Shown here: in pieces, positions 16,230 through 23,955 of the stretch | Layout: the number at the start of each line of letters is the position of its first letter | How positions within the stretch are numbered: the first letter of the stretch is position 1 | From: TA-21 sp035620895 | Lineage (GTDB): Archaea > Thermoproteota > Nitrososphaeria > Nitrososphaerales > Nitrososphaeraceae | Assembly: GCA_035620895.1 (NCBI GenBank) | Contig: DASPFY010000016.1 | Coordinates: 1 to 34,487, forward strand | Length of the DNA: 34,487 nt | Direction: 5' to 3' | Made by a program: the position numbers and the translations under genes | The notes under the pieces: model-generated | What the model was told of the DNA's origin: nothing | Seen by the model: the letters and a program-made list of their open reading frames with translations, nothing else | Databases searched by the model: none

Positions 16230-16351
16230 TGCGGGGGATGGGATTTGAACCCACGAACCCCTACGGGATGAGGTTTCCCAGCCGGATCATTTCATCTGAG
16301 CGTCATGTCAGAATTGATCTCACGCCTTTGACCAAGCTTGGCAACCCCCGC
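16230..16351 (-). tRNA. tRNA-Leu (CAG) with two introns in the anticodon arm
   Basis: Class II tRNA: acceptor GCGGGGG/CCCCCGC with A73, long variable arm TCCCGTAGGGGTTC, T arm GTGGG-TTCAAAT-CCCAT. The anticodon arm is unreadable until two inserts are removed: 16302-16318 (17 nt, between positions 30 and 31) and 16275-16294 (20 nt, at the canonical 37/38 site). This leaves TGAGG-CTCAGAA-CCTCA, a perfect stem with anticodon CAG, and an 85-nt tRNA. The first intron cuts the stem itself, so it probably has to be removed for the stem to form. Confidence 0.85.
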
Positions 16352-16409
16352 ACAATTATTAATCCCTGCGACCTTCATTTAAGTAATTGAAGTGTCATTA
16401 ACAACGAAT

Positions 16410-16955
16410 TCAATTTGACTTTTTTACTTTTCTGATCTGTACCCTCTTGCCATGTGAAGATGGGACAATTTTCATTTTTGCATCTTGAAATGAATAGATC
16501 AGTTCCTTACCATGAAAAAATCTGTCCAAGAAAATAGCTAATGCAGCAATTTCCGAATGCGGTTGATTGCCAACCGCGATATTCATATCGGCCAAAAAAT
16601 AGACTTCCTTTGGAACTTTACCACCTCCGATTACTATCAATATATTTCTTTCTTGCTCATGATCAAGTGTGATGTGCTCTATGTTGATTCCGTACATGGT
16701 TAAATGAACAATGATTCCATTATTTCTCTTCCAGGATTTTATCAATAATCTCCAATCCTGAATAATTTCGATATCAAACTCATTAGAACCTCCCCAATCA
16801 TCACATATTTTGTTAATCGTTTTTAGTATGGAATCATCCACATCTGTCATGAAAATCTTCTTACAGCCAAATGCCCTTGACACTAATGCTACATGTGTAG
16901 TTGTGCGATCATCTCTCACTAATCTGTGTCCCAATCTAAGTACGGCTACGGACAT
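16410..16955 (-). CDS. trm56: tRNA (cytidine-56-2'-O)-methyltransferase aTrm56
   Basis: 181 residues. This SPOUT-class enzyme methylates the ribose of C56 in the T loop of archaeal tRNAs using AdoMet. The family signature opens the protein: VLRLGHRLVRDDRTTTHVAL followed by SRAFG. The AdoMet-binding trefoil knot is ILIVIGGGKVPKEVYFLAD (residues ~105-123) followed by NIAVGNQPHSEIAALAIFLD. Its start codon overlaps the hflX stop by one base (TAATG), and hflX overlaps mbf1, so the three form an operon. Length is typical for stand-alone aTrm56. Confidence 0.95.
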   Translation of the reverse strand: MSVAVLRLGHRLVRDDRTTTHVALVSRAFGCKKIFMTDVDDSILKTINKICDDWGGSNEFDIEIIQDWRLLIKSWKRNNGIIVHLTMYGINIEHITLDHEQERNILIVIGGGKVPKEVYFLADMNIAVGNQPHSEIAALAIFLDRFFHGKELIYSFQDAKMKIVPSSHGKRVQIRKVKKSN

Positions 16956-18049
16956 TAAGTATTATCTACCTTCATCATGTTTACAAAAATTTTAGAACGA
17001 ATAGATTCAAGGAGAACACGAACATTCATTCCTGTCTTAGATGATACCATAACAAAATTGCTGTTACTTTCATCTAATATTCCCAGCTGCTGACATTTTT
17101 CCCTTGCATCTTCTAGGTTTACGAGGTCTATCTTGTTAAATACATAAATGATTTTTGCGTTTGATACTCCCAAGTGAATCAAGACTGTGAAACTACTCGA
17201 AAGTTGTTTTCTTATTATTTCATAACTTTGACTAATGTCCAAAACAAGGAGAATAATATTCGAAAAGGTTAATTCTTGAAGGGTTGATTTAAAGGCGTCT
17301 ATCATATACGCTGGCAGTTTACTAATGAATCCTACTGTATCAGAAAACATTACTTGATTTCCATTGATGTTCACAATTCTGCTTGATGTTGAAAGTGTCG
17401 TAAACAATTCAATACCGACCAATTTTGACTCTCCCGTTAGAAAATTAAATAGAGTTGTTTTCCCAACGGAGGTATATCCTATAATCGATACAGTTGGAAA
17501 ACCTGATCTTGCCCTACTGGTTCTTTGTAACAGCTTTCTTTTTTCCTCTTTCAAGAGTTTTTTTCTCAGTACTGATATTCTCCTTCTTACATCAAGCAGA
17601 TGAACATCTGCGTCATACTTGCCCAAACCAAAAAATCCTGGTTGTTCTCCTCGCTTTGCTAATCTTACCTTCTCTTTTATCCTTACTGCTTCATAGTGAA
17701 GTTCTGCAAGTTTTATTTGAATCTTAGACTCTTCAGTATTAGATCTCAATCTAAAGATTTCCAGAATTAGCTTCTCCCTATCGATAATATCGATCTCGCA
17801 TAATCTTGCCAAATTATAATGCTGGGTCGGTTTTAATATTTCGTCAAATATCACAAAGTCAATATTCAAAGATTTAACGAGTTCTTTAACTTCATCCGCT
17901 TTACCTTTTCCAATACCAAATTTTGACCTTGTTAAATGTTTCTGAGTTACAGTGTGCAATATTGAATAGCCCGCAGATTCTGCCAACGATTGAGCTTCAC
18001 TGGCAATGTGCTTTACCGGGTAAGTAATAAGCACTGCTGATTTATACAA
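16955..18049 (-). CDS. hflX: Ribosome-associated GTPase HflX
   Basis: 364 residues from TTG 18049. HflX proteins bind the large ribosomal subunit and split or rescue stalled ribosomes. N-terminal domain: HLTRSKFGIGKGKADEVKEL (a glycine-rich motif around residues 38-57). A helical linker RLAKRGEQPGFFGLGKYDAD (~133-152) follows, then the G domain: G1 GYTSVGKTTL, G2 TTLSTSSR region, G3 SDTVGF, G4 NKIDL, G5 SSKTG. The start overlaps the mbf1 stop by 8 bases, and the stop overlaps trm56 by one base, so translation is probably coupled. Confidence 0.95.
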   Translation of the reverse strand: MYKSAVLITYPVKHIASEAQSLAESAGYSILHTVTQKHLTRSKFGIGKGKADEVKELVKSLNIDFVIFDEILKPTQHYNLARLCEIDIIDREKLILEIFRLRSNTEESKIQIKLAELHYEAVRIKEKVRLAKRGEQPGFFGLGKYDADVHLLDVRRRISVLRKKLLKEEKRKLLQRTSRARSGFPTVSIIGYTSVGKTTLFNFLTGESKLVGIELFTTLSTSSRIVNINGNQVMFSDTVGFISKLPAYMIDAFKSTLQELTFSNIILLVLDISQSYEIIRKQLSSSFTVLIHLGVSNAKIIYVFNKIDLVNLEDAREKCQQLGILDESNSNFVMVSSKTGMNVRVLLESIRSKIFVNMMKVDNT

Positions 18050-18452
18050 TAGAGTCTACCTCGGTATATAGGTCAATTCGAAAAAATCTTTCTAACTTTT
18101 TGGTTAATTCTTCATCAGGCTTAAGTGACCCGCTCTCTATTTTTCGTAACAACGTAGCCCTCTCGTTTATGAGAAGTCCCAACTGTTCGTGCGTAAGTGC
18201 CTTAGACATCCTGGAATTACGAATCACTTCTGAAAAATTTTTGACCAAGATAACAGAATCTTCAAAGGTGATCTTGTCAGGTTTTTCAATTTTTTTTGGT
18301 CGTGCTGGAAGTTTTCTTTGAATATTTTGTGGATTGTTTGATGGTCTACCTCTTTTTGAACATGCTTTGCATACTGTTAACAGGATGCCCTCTACGTAAA
18401 CTCTTTCTCCGTGATCGATTATCCGAGTTCCGCAAATTTCGCAAGAAGCCAT
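18042..18452 (-). CDS. mbf1: Archaeal multiprotein bridging factor MBF1 homologue
   Basis: 136 residues. An N-terminal zinc ribbon CEICGTRI...CKACSKRG (C4-x2-C7 and C33-x2-C36) is followed by a basic linker (RKLPARPKKIEKPDK) and a Cro/C1-type HTH in the C-terminal half (LTHEQLGLLINERATLLRKIES, ~88-109). This order is specific to archaeal MBF1, which in Crenarchaeota associates with the small ribosomal subunit, in line with its operon with hflX and trm56. First gene of the three-gene unit. Confidence 0.93.
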   Translation of the reverse strand: MASCEICGTRIIDHGERVYVEGILLTVCKACSKRGRPSNNPQNIQRKLPARPKKIEKPDKITFEDSVILVKNFSEVIRNSRMSKALTHEQLGLLINERATLLRKIESGSLKPDEELTKKLERFFRIDLYTEVDSIV

Positions 18453-18552
18453 GGATTATTCAATGATAAAATAACATCTTGTTTATTTTTTTCTAATCGA
18501 ATTTCTGAATGTACTTCGACCAATCATTTTCGAATTAAGGAGCCAGATATGT

Positions 18553-18560
18553 TTTATATA
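18553..18560 (+). promoter_or_regulatory. TATA box of the PUA-NAC operon
   Basis: tttatata centred ~29 bases before the TTG at 18586, which supports a leaderless transcript and the TTG start. Confidence 0.5.
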
Positions 18561-18585
18561 TAGACTAAATAGAACAAGACAAGCA

Positions 18586-19062
18586 TTGGATCCTAACGAA
18601 AAAATTTCGTATCATATAGATGCACTTTTTGGTAAAGGTGTCTCTAATGTTTTGCCAAAAGGACTTTCATTCATATATTCCAGAAAAACCGGAAGGATAA
18701 AGAGTTTTGGAATAAACGATCAGCTTGTAGGTACGTTAAGATCAGATGGTGGAATAGCCCTAACAATTTTCGGTGCCTCGATCTTATTGAATAGCAGTAA
18801 TTTCAAGCAGAATTGTATCATTCCAAATCATGATGCTCTCCCTTTTGTTAGTGAGGGAAGATCACTATTTTGTAAACACGTTGAATGGTTTGGTTCAAAC
18901 ATCAATATTGGATCAGAAGTGGTAGTTATAGATAGGAAAGGGGAGGTTGTTGCAGTAGGAAAGTCGGTCGTAAGTCAATCACAATTGCATGGCGGAATTG
19001 GAGATGTCGCAGTAAAAGTTAGAGAAGGAATAAAAAGTAGAGGAGAGCAACAAAATCCATGA
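18586..19062 (+). CDS. PUA-domain RNA-binding protein
   Basis: 158 residues from TTG 18586, chosen because the TATA box lies 29 bases upstream and no ATG is nearby. The N-terminal ~75 residues form a pre-PUA-like module (PKGLSFIYSRKTGRIKSFGI, then GTLRSDGGIALTIFGASILL). The rest is a PUA domain: HDALPFVSEGRSLFCKHVEW, then GSEVVVIDRKGEVVAVGKSV with the typical V-D-x-x-G-x-x-V-A-V-G turn. PUA domains bind structured RNA, usually tRNA or rRNA. The stop overlaps the NAC start by 4 bases, so the two are translationally coupled. No modification domain is fused, so it may be a stand-alone RNA- or ribosome-binding factor. Confidence 0.85.
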   Translation: MDPNEKISYHIDALFGKGVSNVLPKGLSFIYSRKTGRIKSFGINDQLVGTLRSDGGIALTIFGASILLNSSNFKQNCIIPNHDALPFVSEGRSLFCKHVEWFGSNINIGSEVVVIDRKGEVVAVGKSVVSQSQLHGGIGDVAVKVREGIKSRGEQQNP

Positions 19063-19394
19063 TGCGCGGTAATCGCGAGATGAGGCGGATGTTGGATAAA
19101 ATGGGCTTAAATATGCAGGAATTGGAGAATATCGAAGAAGTTGTAATTAAGACTGATGCGAAGGAAATCTTTTTGATAAAACCACAGGTAATTGAAATGA
19201 AGGGTAAAGACAGTACCATTTTTCAAATTATCGCAGGAGATATTGAAGAGAAAGAAAGAGAAGTGCCTACTTTTAAGGAGGAAGACATTATCCTAGTAAT
19301 GCAGCAGACTTCAAGTTCAAGGGAGAAGGCCATAATGGCTTTAACCGATACTAAGGGGGATATTGCGCAGGCAATCCTTAATCTTACGACTTGA
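19059..19394 (+). CDS. nac: Nascent polypeptide-associated complex protein (archaeal alpha-NAC)
   Basis: 111 residues, typical for archaeal NAC. The N-terminus NREMRRMLDKMGLNMQELEN (basic, ribosome-binding type) leads into the NAC beta-barrel (EEVVIKTDAKEIFLIKPQV...STIFQIIAGD). A UBA domain follows (FKEEDIILVMQQTSSSREKA...GDIAQAILNLT). Archaeal NAC forms homodimers that sit at the ribosome exit tunnel. Coupled to the upstream PUA gene through an ATGA overlap. The PUA-NAC pairing supports a shared ribosome-related role. Confidence 0.95.
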   Translation: MMRGNREMRRMLDKMGLNMQELENIEEVVIKTDAKEIFLIKPQVIEMKGKDSTIFQIIAGDIEEKEREVPTFKEEDIILVMQQTSSSREKAIMALTDTKGDIAQAILNLTT

Positions 19395-19469
19395 TACAAT
19401 CCGGACTAGCTCACAAAGTTACCTAGTGCAGAGTTAATATATGGTTGTAGGATTTTCTGGTACTGTAAA

Positions 19470-19808
19470 ATGTCCTCTGTAGAAAAAATTATTATTTCAC
19501 TATCTGAGCTTGAAAAGGATATTGAGAGTTTGACGGTCAAAGTTCAAGATATGAAAAAGAGAATAATATCTACATCAGACAAAGAAATAGCCCAACTTCG
19601 AGAAAAGATAATCGAAGTCGCAAAGACAGAATCAGAGAAGATAATTTCGACTGCAAAACAACAAGCAGAAGAAAAATCACAAAAAATCTTGGAAGAAGCA
19701 GAAACTAACCTTACAAAACTGAGAGAAAATACAAAACTTTCATTTGATAAATCAGTAAAATTGGTAGTAGATTCCGTATTAAACAAAGCCTATACTACTG
19801 AACCATAG
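19470..19808 (+). CDS. Coiled-coil protein, probable A-type ATP synthase subunit H
   Basis: 112 residues, almost wholly helical. A first coil (residues ~5-50) is followed by a long Ala/Glu/Lys-rich stretch, EKIISTAKQQAEEKSQKILE then EAETNLTKLREN, and a short hydrophobic tail KLVVDSVLNKAY. This is the layout of AhaH/V-type subunit G peripheral-stalk proteins, where a KAxxEAEK-type coil binds subunit E. No other ATP synthase gene is in the window, so the call rests on composition and length; another cytoplasmic coiled-coil protein is possible. Confidence 0.5.
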   Translation: MSSVEKIIISLSELEKDIESLTVKVQDMKKRIISTSDKEIAQLREKIIEVAKTESEKIISTAKQQAEEKSQKILEEAETNLTKLRENTKLSFDKSVKLVVDSVLNKAYTTEP

Positions 19809-19863
19809 TAAATATTTTGAATCATAACTCAAAAAATTTAATAAGAATTAAAAATTACTATAA

Positions 19864-20502
19864 TTGAATGGAACGCCCTTAGGGACGGAACAAAATTCAA
19901 ATCAAATTGTGGTAGCAACTGTCGAAGGTCGACCGTATTACAAAATTGTAAGCACTCTAAAATCTATGAACATTAGATTTTCTTCTCTTTCTCCAGAAGA
20001 AGCTTCCAAAACAAACGCAAGAATAATCATAACAACAAAGAATGAAGCAGCGTTATTTAGAAGAGAGGATCTAATATTTGATTTTCAGCTAGATACTTTC
20101 CCACCTCTCTTTAAGGCAATGATATTGAAAAACTTGAGTGGCAATTTTTTTGAGGATATATTAGTTGTTGGAGTGGATCCTGGAAACAGGATAGGAATTT
20201 ATGTTTTATATCTACATACAGAATTGTACAGTACTGTTCAGAGCTCTCTGAAAGATGCGGTCAAATTCATTATGAATTTACTGTCTTGTATAAAATCGAA
20301 TAAAAAGATACTGAAAATTGGAAATGGGGATTGGACTAAGTGCAATCATATTGCGCAAGAAATCAGGAATCTAAACAGATCGGTAAGAATAGAAATCGTT
20401 AACGAATTTGGTACTTCACGAAATATACTGCCTAATTGTCGTGGAAATAGAGATGTGGGATCAGCAAGATCAATTGCATTGCGTTCTGGCCGTATTTTTT
20501 AG
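19864..20502 (+). CDS. RNase H/RuvC-fold protein (resolvase-like), conserved archaeal hypothetical
   Basis: 212 residues from TTG 19864, with tttaataa centred 24 bases upstream. The first ~80 residues form a small domain (PYYKIVSTLKSMNIRFSSLS, then RIIITTKNEAALF). It is followed by VVGVDPGNRIGIYVLY (~105-120), the D-P-G-x-x-x-G first strand of RuvC/YqgF-type RNase H folds. IEIVNEFGTSRN then supplies the second acidic residue, and RDVGSARSIALRSGR the C-terminal Asp helix. The three acidic positions suggest metal-dependent nuclease or phosphotransfer chemistry, perhaps a Holliday-junction-type resolvase; substrate unproven. Confidence 0.6.
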   Translation: MNGTPLGTEQNSNQIVVATVEGRPYYKIVSTLKSMNIRFSSLSPEEASKTNARIIITTKNEAALFRREDLIFDFQLDTFPPLFKAMILKNLSGNFFEDILVVGVDPGNRIGIYVLYLHTELYSTVQSSLKDAVKFIMNLLSCIKSNKKILKIGNGDWTKCNHIAQEIRNLNRSVRIEIVNEFGTSRNILPNCRGNRDVGSARSIALRSGRIF

Positions 20503-20534
20503 ATTATTTAATAACATATCTGATGGCTACTTTT

Positions 20535-20864
20535 CTATTTGACAACGTTAGGGATCTTTATTGTATCGACCGCTAAGTCATCCTCCAGATCAAATTCGTC
20601 TGATTTATCTCTCCTATCAGTCCAAATAACGTACGCAATTTTTTCGCTAACTGATCTGTGAACTGTAATATCAAAATAATCGGCGATAAATATAAAATCA
20701 CTGTAAGAAGATGTATCTGACAACCTCTTATTGGGTGATATGTTACCACTACTGTCTATTGTTGCCGAATATATATCATAGATTATATTGGGTTCTCCAA
20801 CATCAACGGAGTGTCTGTCATCTTCCCTGGCGGGTTCAAAAGTAAGAGTTTTTGAAATTTTCTT
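20535..20864 (-). pseudogene. 3' remnant of a secreted sialidase/BNR-repeat-like gene
   Basis: An open frame of 109 codons plus stop runs from just after an upstream TAG (20867-20865) to the stop at 20535. It has no usable start before a late TTG (20723). The reading includes EPNIIYDIYSATIDSSGNIS, then FIFIADYFDITV and AYVIWTDRRDKSDEFD, which is the C-terminal end of BNR/sialidase-like secreted proteins (Y-D-I, A-Y-V-I-W-T-D-R-R). The first ~300 residues of such a protein and any signal peptide are missing, so this is a decayed gene end. I cannot exclude that a 62-residue piece from the TTG is still made. Confidence 0.55.
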
Positions 20865-20867
20865 CTA

Positions 20868-21162
20868 ATTTGACATGATAAAAATAGACAGGCATCGTGT
20901 GTTTCAGTGAAAATGCCTACATAAAGTAGAAATTCTAATTTCGACCCAGCTTAAATCCCAGATTTGTCTCTTTCGGCTCAATTGTTATATTTTATGCGGG
21001 GAAAATCAGTCGAAACTATAAAAGTCTAAATTTTGTCAGTATCGAAGTTTAAGTATAAATTAGTTCATTTGGACAATCGTGCTTAGTCTCACTTAACTCA
21101 TTTAAAGGATTCTAATCAAATGATTTAGATATCATATTGTACCAAAATAATGGCAGTTAACA
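20868..21162. other. Intergenic stretch, nothing recognised
   Basis: About 295 bp, AT-rich, between the sialidase remnant and the UbiD operon. I see no tRNA, strong hairpin or further in-frame sialidase sequence. It is presumably decayed gene sequence plus the operon promoter. Confidence 0.4.
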
Positions 21163-21522
21163 TTGAACGAAACCCACCAAGGGAACTACATTGAGAAGAA
21201 AATTAACTTAAAATCAAATAGAGTTTTTCTACTAAAATTCATTGAGTTTAAAAATGGTTGCTTTGTTTCCATTTCTGAAGATTTGTGTAAAATAGGTGGC
21301 ATACATGTTTCTGTGGCATCAAACAACAGGACTCAAAGCGCTAGAGTAATACCAAACATAAGAGATCCTATATTCACGAAGACTTTGTCAGAGAAAATAT
21401 CATTAATGATAAATGGGATAGTGATAACCAACTTCAATAATAAGAATCCAATGTCATTGAGTGAAATGCAAGAGATAATGAATGAAGTATTAAAATTATT
21501 GGAGGCAAAAACAAGTGATTAG
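21163..21522 (+). CDS. Probable LpdD-like (PAC-like) partner of the UbiD decarboxylase
   Basis: 119 residues from TTG 21163. The product is a compact alpha/beta protein: VFLLKFIEFKNGCFVSISED, IGGIHVSVASNN, a Thr/Ser/Arg-rich turn, FTKTLSEKISLMINGIVITN, then a C-terminal helix. This order resembles proteasome-assembly-chaperone-like LpdD proteins, which sit beside UbiD-type decarboxylases in bacteria and are proposed to help prenyl-FMN loading. The stop is 2 bp before the UbiD start, so the two genes are co-translated, which is the main support. The match is by pattern only; a novel UbiD accessory protein is equally possible. Confidence 0.45.
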   Translation: MNETHQGNYIEKKINLKSNRVFLLKFIEFKNGCFVSISEDLCKIGGIHVSVASNNRTQSARVIPNIRDPIFTKTLSEKISLMINGIVITNFNNKNPMSLSEMQEIMNEVLKLLEAKTSD

Positions 21523-21524
21523 CC

Positions 21525-22883
21525 ATGAAGACTAAATTTGAATTCAATAAAATTCGTGGATTTACCGATTTTCTAAATGGATTGGAGAAAACACATCAGC
21601 TGGTGAGGATAAAAAAATCAGTCAATCCAAAATTTGAACTTGCAGGAATTGTAAGCAAGTTGGATAAAGGGAAGGCCGTACTCTTTGAATGTGTAAATGA
21701 AAGCAAGATAAAGGTGGCTGCAAATGTTTTGGGAACAAGATACAGAATTGCATTATCAATAAATGCAAAGAATGAAAACATGATACATGAGAGGATAAAG
21801 GAGGCTATGATGAATAAATCGGAAATTACAAATATTGTCCACAGTAATAATTGGAAAAAAAATTCAAAGAATCTATACGAATTACCTATAGTGACGCATT
21901 TTGAAAAAGATTCAGGCGCTTTCATAACATCGTCTTTAGTTATTGCCAAGGATAAAGAAACAGGAAATCAAAATCTATCAACTCATCGATTATTGAGGTT
22001 GGATAAAAAAAGTATGGCTATAAGAATGGTAGAAGGAAGACATCTGCACAAGTGCTTTACCAGTGCAAAGGAACATGGAGAGGACCTACCTGTTTCGATC
22101 ATAATTGGGGCTCATCCTGCTGTCTCTGTTGCGGCAGCTTATCAAGCGCCCTACGGAGAAAACGAGCTGGAGATGGCAAATTCGCTCATGGATAACAGAT
22201 TGTCTATGATAAAATCACCTGGTACTGGTCTTTATATTCCAAAGGACTCTGAGATTCTCTTGGAAGGAAGAATCCTTGCAGATGAAACAGCAGAGGAACA
22301 AATGGTTGAAATGCTGAGAACTTATGACATAAAACGAAGACAGCCTATTTTTGAATTGGATAAAATTTACCTAACTGATGATCCTATTTATCATGACATT
22401 TTACCCGGATATGGAGAACATAGATTGTTGATGGGACTTCCAATAGAATCTAAACTATTCCACAGTGTGCAGAACGTTGTATCGGGTACAAGAGCAGTTC
22501 ACCTGACAGACGGAGGAAGTAACTGGCTTGTTGCGATTATTCAGATTAGCAAAAAATTGGAAGGAGAACCAAAAAATGCAATTCTTGCTGCCTTTGCAGG
22601 CCATCCCTCATTAAAAATTGCAATAGTGGTTGACAATGACATAGATCCCACAAATCCAACCGAAGTCGAATATGCAATTTCCACGAGATGCCAAGCAGAT
22701 AAGGATCTACTGATAATCCCAAATTCAAAGGGATCAAGTTTGGATCCCTCCAGTGATCAGAATAATCTTATAACTACAAAAATGGGTATTGATGCAACTG
22801 CCACTCTCTTTAAATCAAAAGATAGGTTTGAAATTGCAAAAATACCAAATCAGGATAAAATCAAACTTTCAGATTATTTGTAA
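21525..22883 (+). CDS. UbiD-family prenyl-FMN decarboxylase (possibly trans-anhydromevalonate 5-phosphate decarboxylase)
   Basis: 452 residues, full UbiD length. Motifs: KGKAVLFECV near the N-terminus, RLLRLDKKSMAIRMVEGRHL (Arg of the prenyl-FMN site, ~148-167), PVSIIIGAHPAVSVAAAYQA, then LLEGRILADETAEEQMVEM, where E-E-Q-M-V-E stands in the place of E-G-P-F-V-D/E and keeps both acidic residues. PIYHDILPGYGEHRLLMGLP and VVDNDIDPTNPTEVEYAIST follow near the C-terminus. The Q-P-I-F-E-L-D-K-I-Y region resembles archaeal anhydromevalonate phosphate decarboxylases of the modified mevalonate pathway. That would link it to the polyprenyl synthase at 2058. UbiX is not in the window. Family is sure, substrate inferred. 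Confidence 0.8.
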   Translation: MKTKFEFNKIRGFTDFLNGLEKTHQLVRIKKSVNPKFELAGIVSKLDKGKAVLFECVNESKIKVAANVLGTRYRIALSINAKNENMIHERIKEAMMNKSEITNIVHSNNWKKNSKNLYELPIVTHFEKDSGAFITSSLVIAKDKETGNQNLSTHRLLRLDKKSMAIRMVEGRHLHKCFTSAKEHGEDLPVSIIIGAHPAVSVAAAYQAPYGENELEMANSLMDNRLSMIKSPGTGLYIPKDSEILLEGRILADETAEEQMVEMLRTYDIKRRQPIFELDKIYLTDDPIYHDILPGYGEHRLLMGLPIESKLFHSVQNVVSGTRAVHLTDGGSNWLVAIIQISKKLEGEPKNAILAAFAGHPSLKIAIVVDNDIDPTNPTEVEYAISTRCQADKDLLIIPNSKGSSLDPSSDQNNLITTKMGIDATATLFKSKDRFEIAKIPNQDKIKLSDYL

Positions 22884-22930
22884 ATTACGTCAGTTGGGAA
22901 TAGTCGAGGTACTAGTGAAAGCAAATATTT

Positions 22931-22954
22931 TATTTTTTGCTCTCTTATTTTTTT
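22931..22954 (+). terminator. T-rich archaeal-type terminator after the UbiD gene
   Basis: Two runs of T (attttttg and atttttttg) within 25 bases begin about 48 bases past the UbiD stop; runs of U are sufficient signals for archaeal RNA polymerase. Confidence 0.35.
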
Positions 22955-23002
22955 GGATAATAGATTAAATATCCTTTATTCACATATCACTGAGTACATG
23001 CC

Positions 23003-23323
23003 ATGAAACCCAATAATTTTGCGATGAGAGATTGGCATCTTGAACATGTTGAGAAAGTAATTTTACGTTATATGAAAGGAATTTCTCCCGATGCATCATC
23101 ATTCGAAAAACGTAATTTTAAAAAATATAGTACTATTTCAAGCTGCTCAAAACAAATAGATTATGACATAAAGCATGGTGTAACAGCTCAGGAAGTAGCA
23201 GATTTGATGAACAAAATAAGAAATGACCCATCATACTCCGACGTCAGACAAAACCAAGATGCGATACAGAGATTGGATGAATTAGAAAGACAGTTAAATT
23301 CTCCAAAAAAATTTATTCCCTGA
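23003..23323 (+). CDS. Conserved-type small protein, unknown function
   Basis: 106 residues from ATG 23003. Soluble, rich in charged residues, predicted mostly helical. HLEHVEKVILRYMKGISPDA near the N-terminus, then a stretch with CSKQIDYDIKHGVTAQEVAD, and a C-terminal coil QDAIQRLDELERQLNSPKKF. No catalytic or metal motif beyond single Cys and His residues. It ends 17 bp before the next gene on the same strand, so the two are likely co-transcribed. I do not recognise the family. Confidence 0.5.
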   Translation: MKPNNFAMRDWHLEHVEKVILRYMKGISPDASSFEKRNFKKYSTISSCSKQIDYDIKHGVTAQEVADLMNKIRNDPSYSDVRQNQDAIQRLDELERQLNSPKKFIP

Positions 23324-23340
23324 TGTTTTTCTAAATCACC

Positions 23341-23919
23341 ATGTCAGTAAATAGGTTCGTTTCTGGAAATGTAATTATTCTGTACTGTAATTTTGTCAAG
23401 TTAGAGTCAAAGGAACACCTGCCGCAACATATTGTCGAAAGAATAGCAGTTTGTACTAGAATATATGAACGAATCATGAAATCAAAGCCCGATAAATCTG
23501 ATACAATAATCAAAGTTGCTGCAGATAGGGATATAGGTTATATCGTAAAACATAATCTATTGAATAATGGCATTGATGAATCAATGATAGTTGTAGAAAG
23601 TTCTTACGACAACATAGGACATCTATTTTCTGTCTTGATGGATGAAATAAAGATAAGACCCAATCCTCCTGCGATATTTTTTGTTTCTTCGTATCAACAA
23701 AAGAATATTTTTGATAAAGCCACTGCAATCTACAAAGGTTACAAGATTCAATTTGAAGGGGCCTTTGATAAAAGACCAATAGATGATATAGAAGAAGATG
23801 CAAAAAGGGAAAAGCTCAGTAAAAAATTCACCAATATCAAGGAAAAAGGAAAAAACAAGATGGTAGATATGCTCTTAAATTATATCTTTCCAGAAAGTAA
23901 GAAACGACAATCTTCATAA
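23341..23919 (+). CDS. Conserved hypothetical, alpha/beta fold (weak DUF218/YdcF resemblance)
   Basis: 192 residues. HIVERIAVCTRIYERIMKSK, then a strand-helix series DTIIKVAADRDIG, a long helix, SMIVVESSYDNIGHLFSVLM, PPAIFFVSSYQQKNIFDKAT and YKIQFEGAFDKRPIDD. The order 'list of helices, then I-V-V-E-S-S-S/Y-D-N-I, then F-F-V-S-S-Y-x-x-x-R/K-A' is like the DUF218 (ElyC/SanA/YdcF) fold, but membrane segments are lacking and the N-terminal G-G motif is not obvious. The C-terminal ~35 residues are Lys-rich. A role cannot be assigned. Probably in one transcript with the gene at 23003. Confidence 0.55.
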   Translation: MSVNRFVSGNVIILYCNFVKLESKEHLPQHIVERIAVCTRIYERIMKSKPDKSDTIIKVAADRDIGYIVKHNLLNNGIDESMIVVESSYDNIGHLFSVLMDEIKIRPNPPAIFFVSSYQQKNIFDKATAIYKGYKIQFEGAFDKRPIDDIEEDAKREKLSKKFTNIKEKGKNKMVDMLLNYIFPESKKRQSS

Positions 23920-23955
23920 GATTTAATATCCAGATTATCATCGCATAAAAGATAT

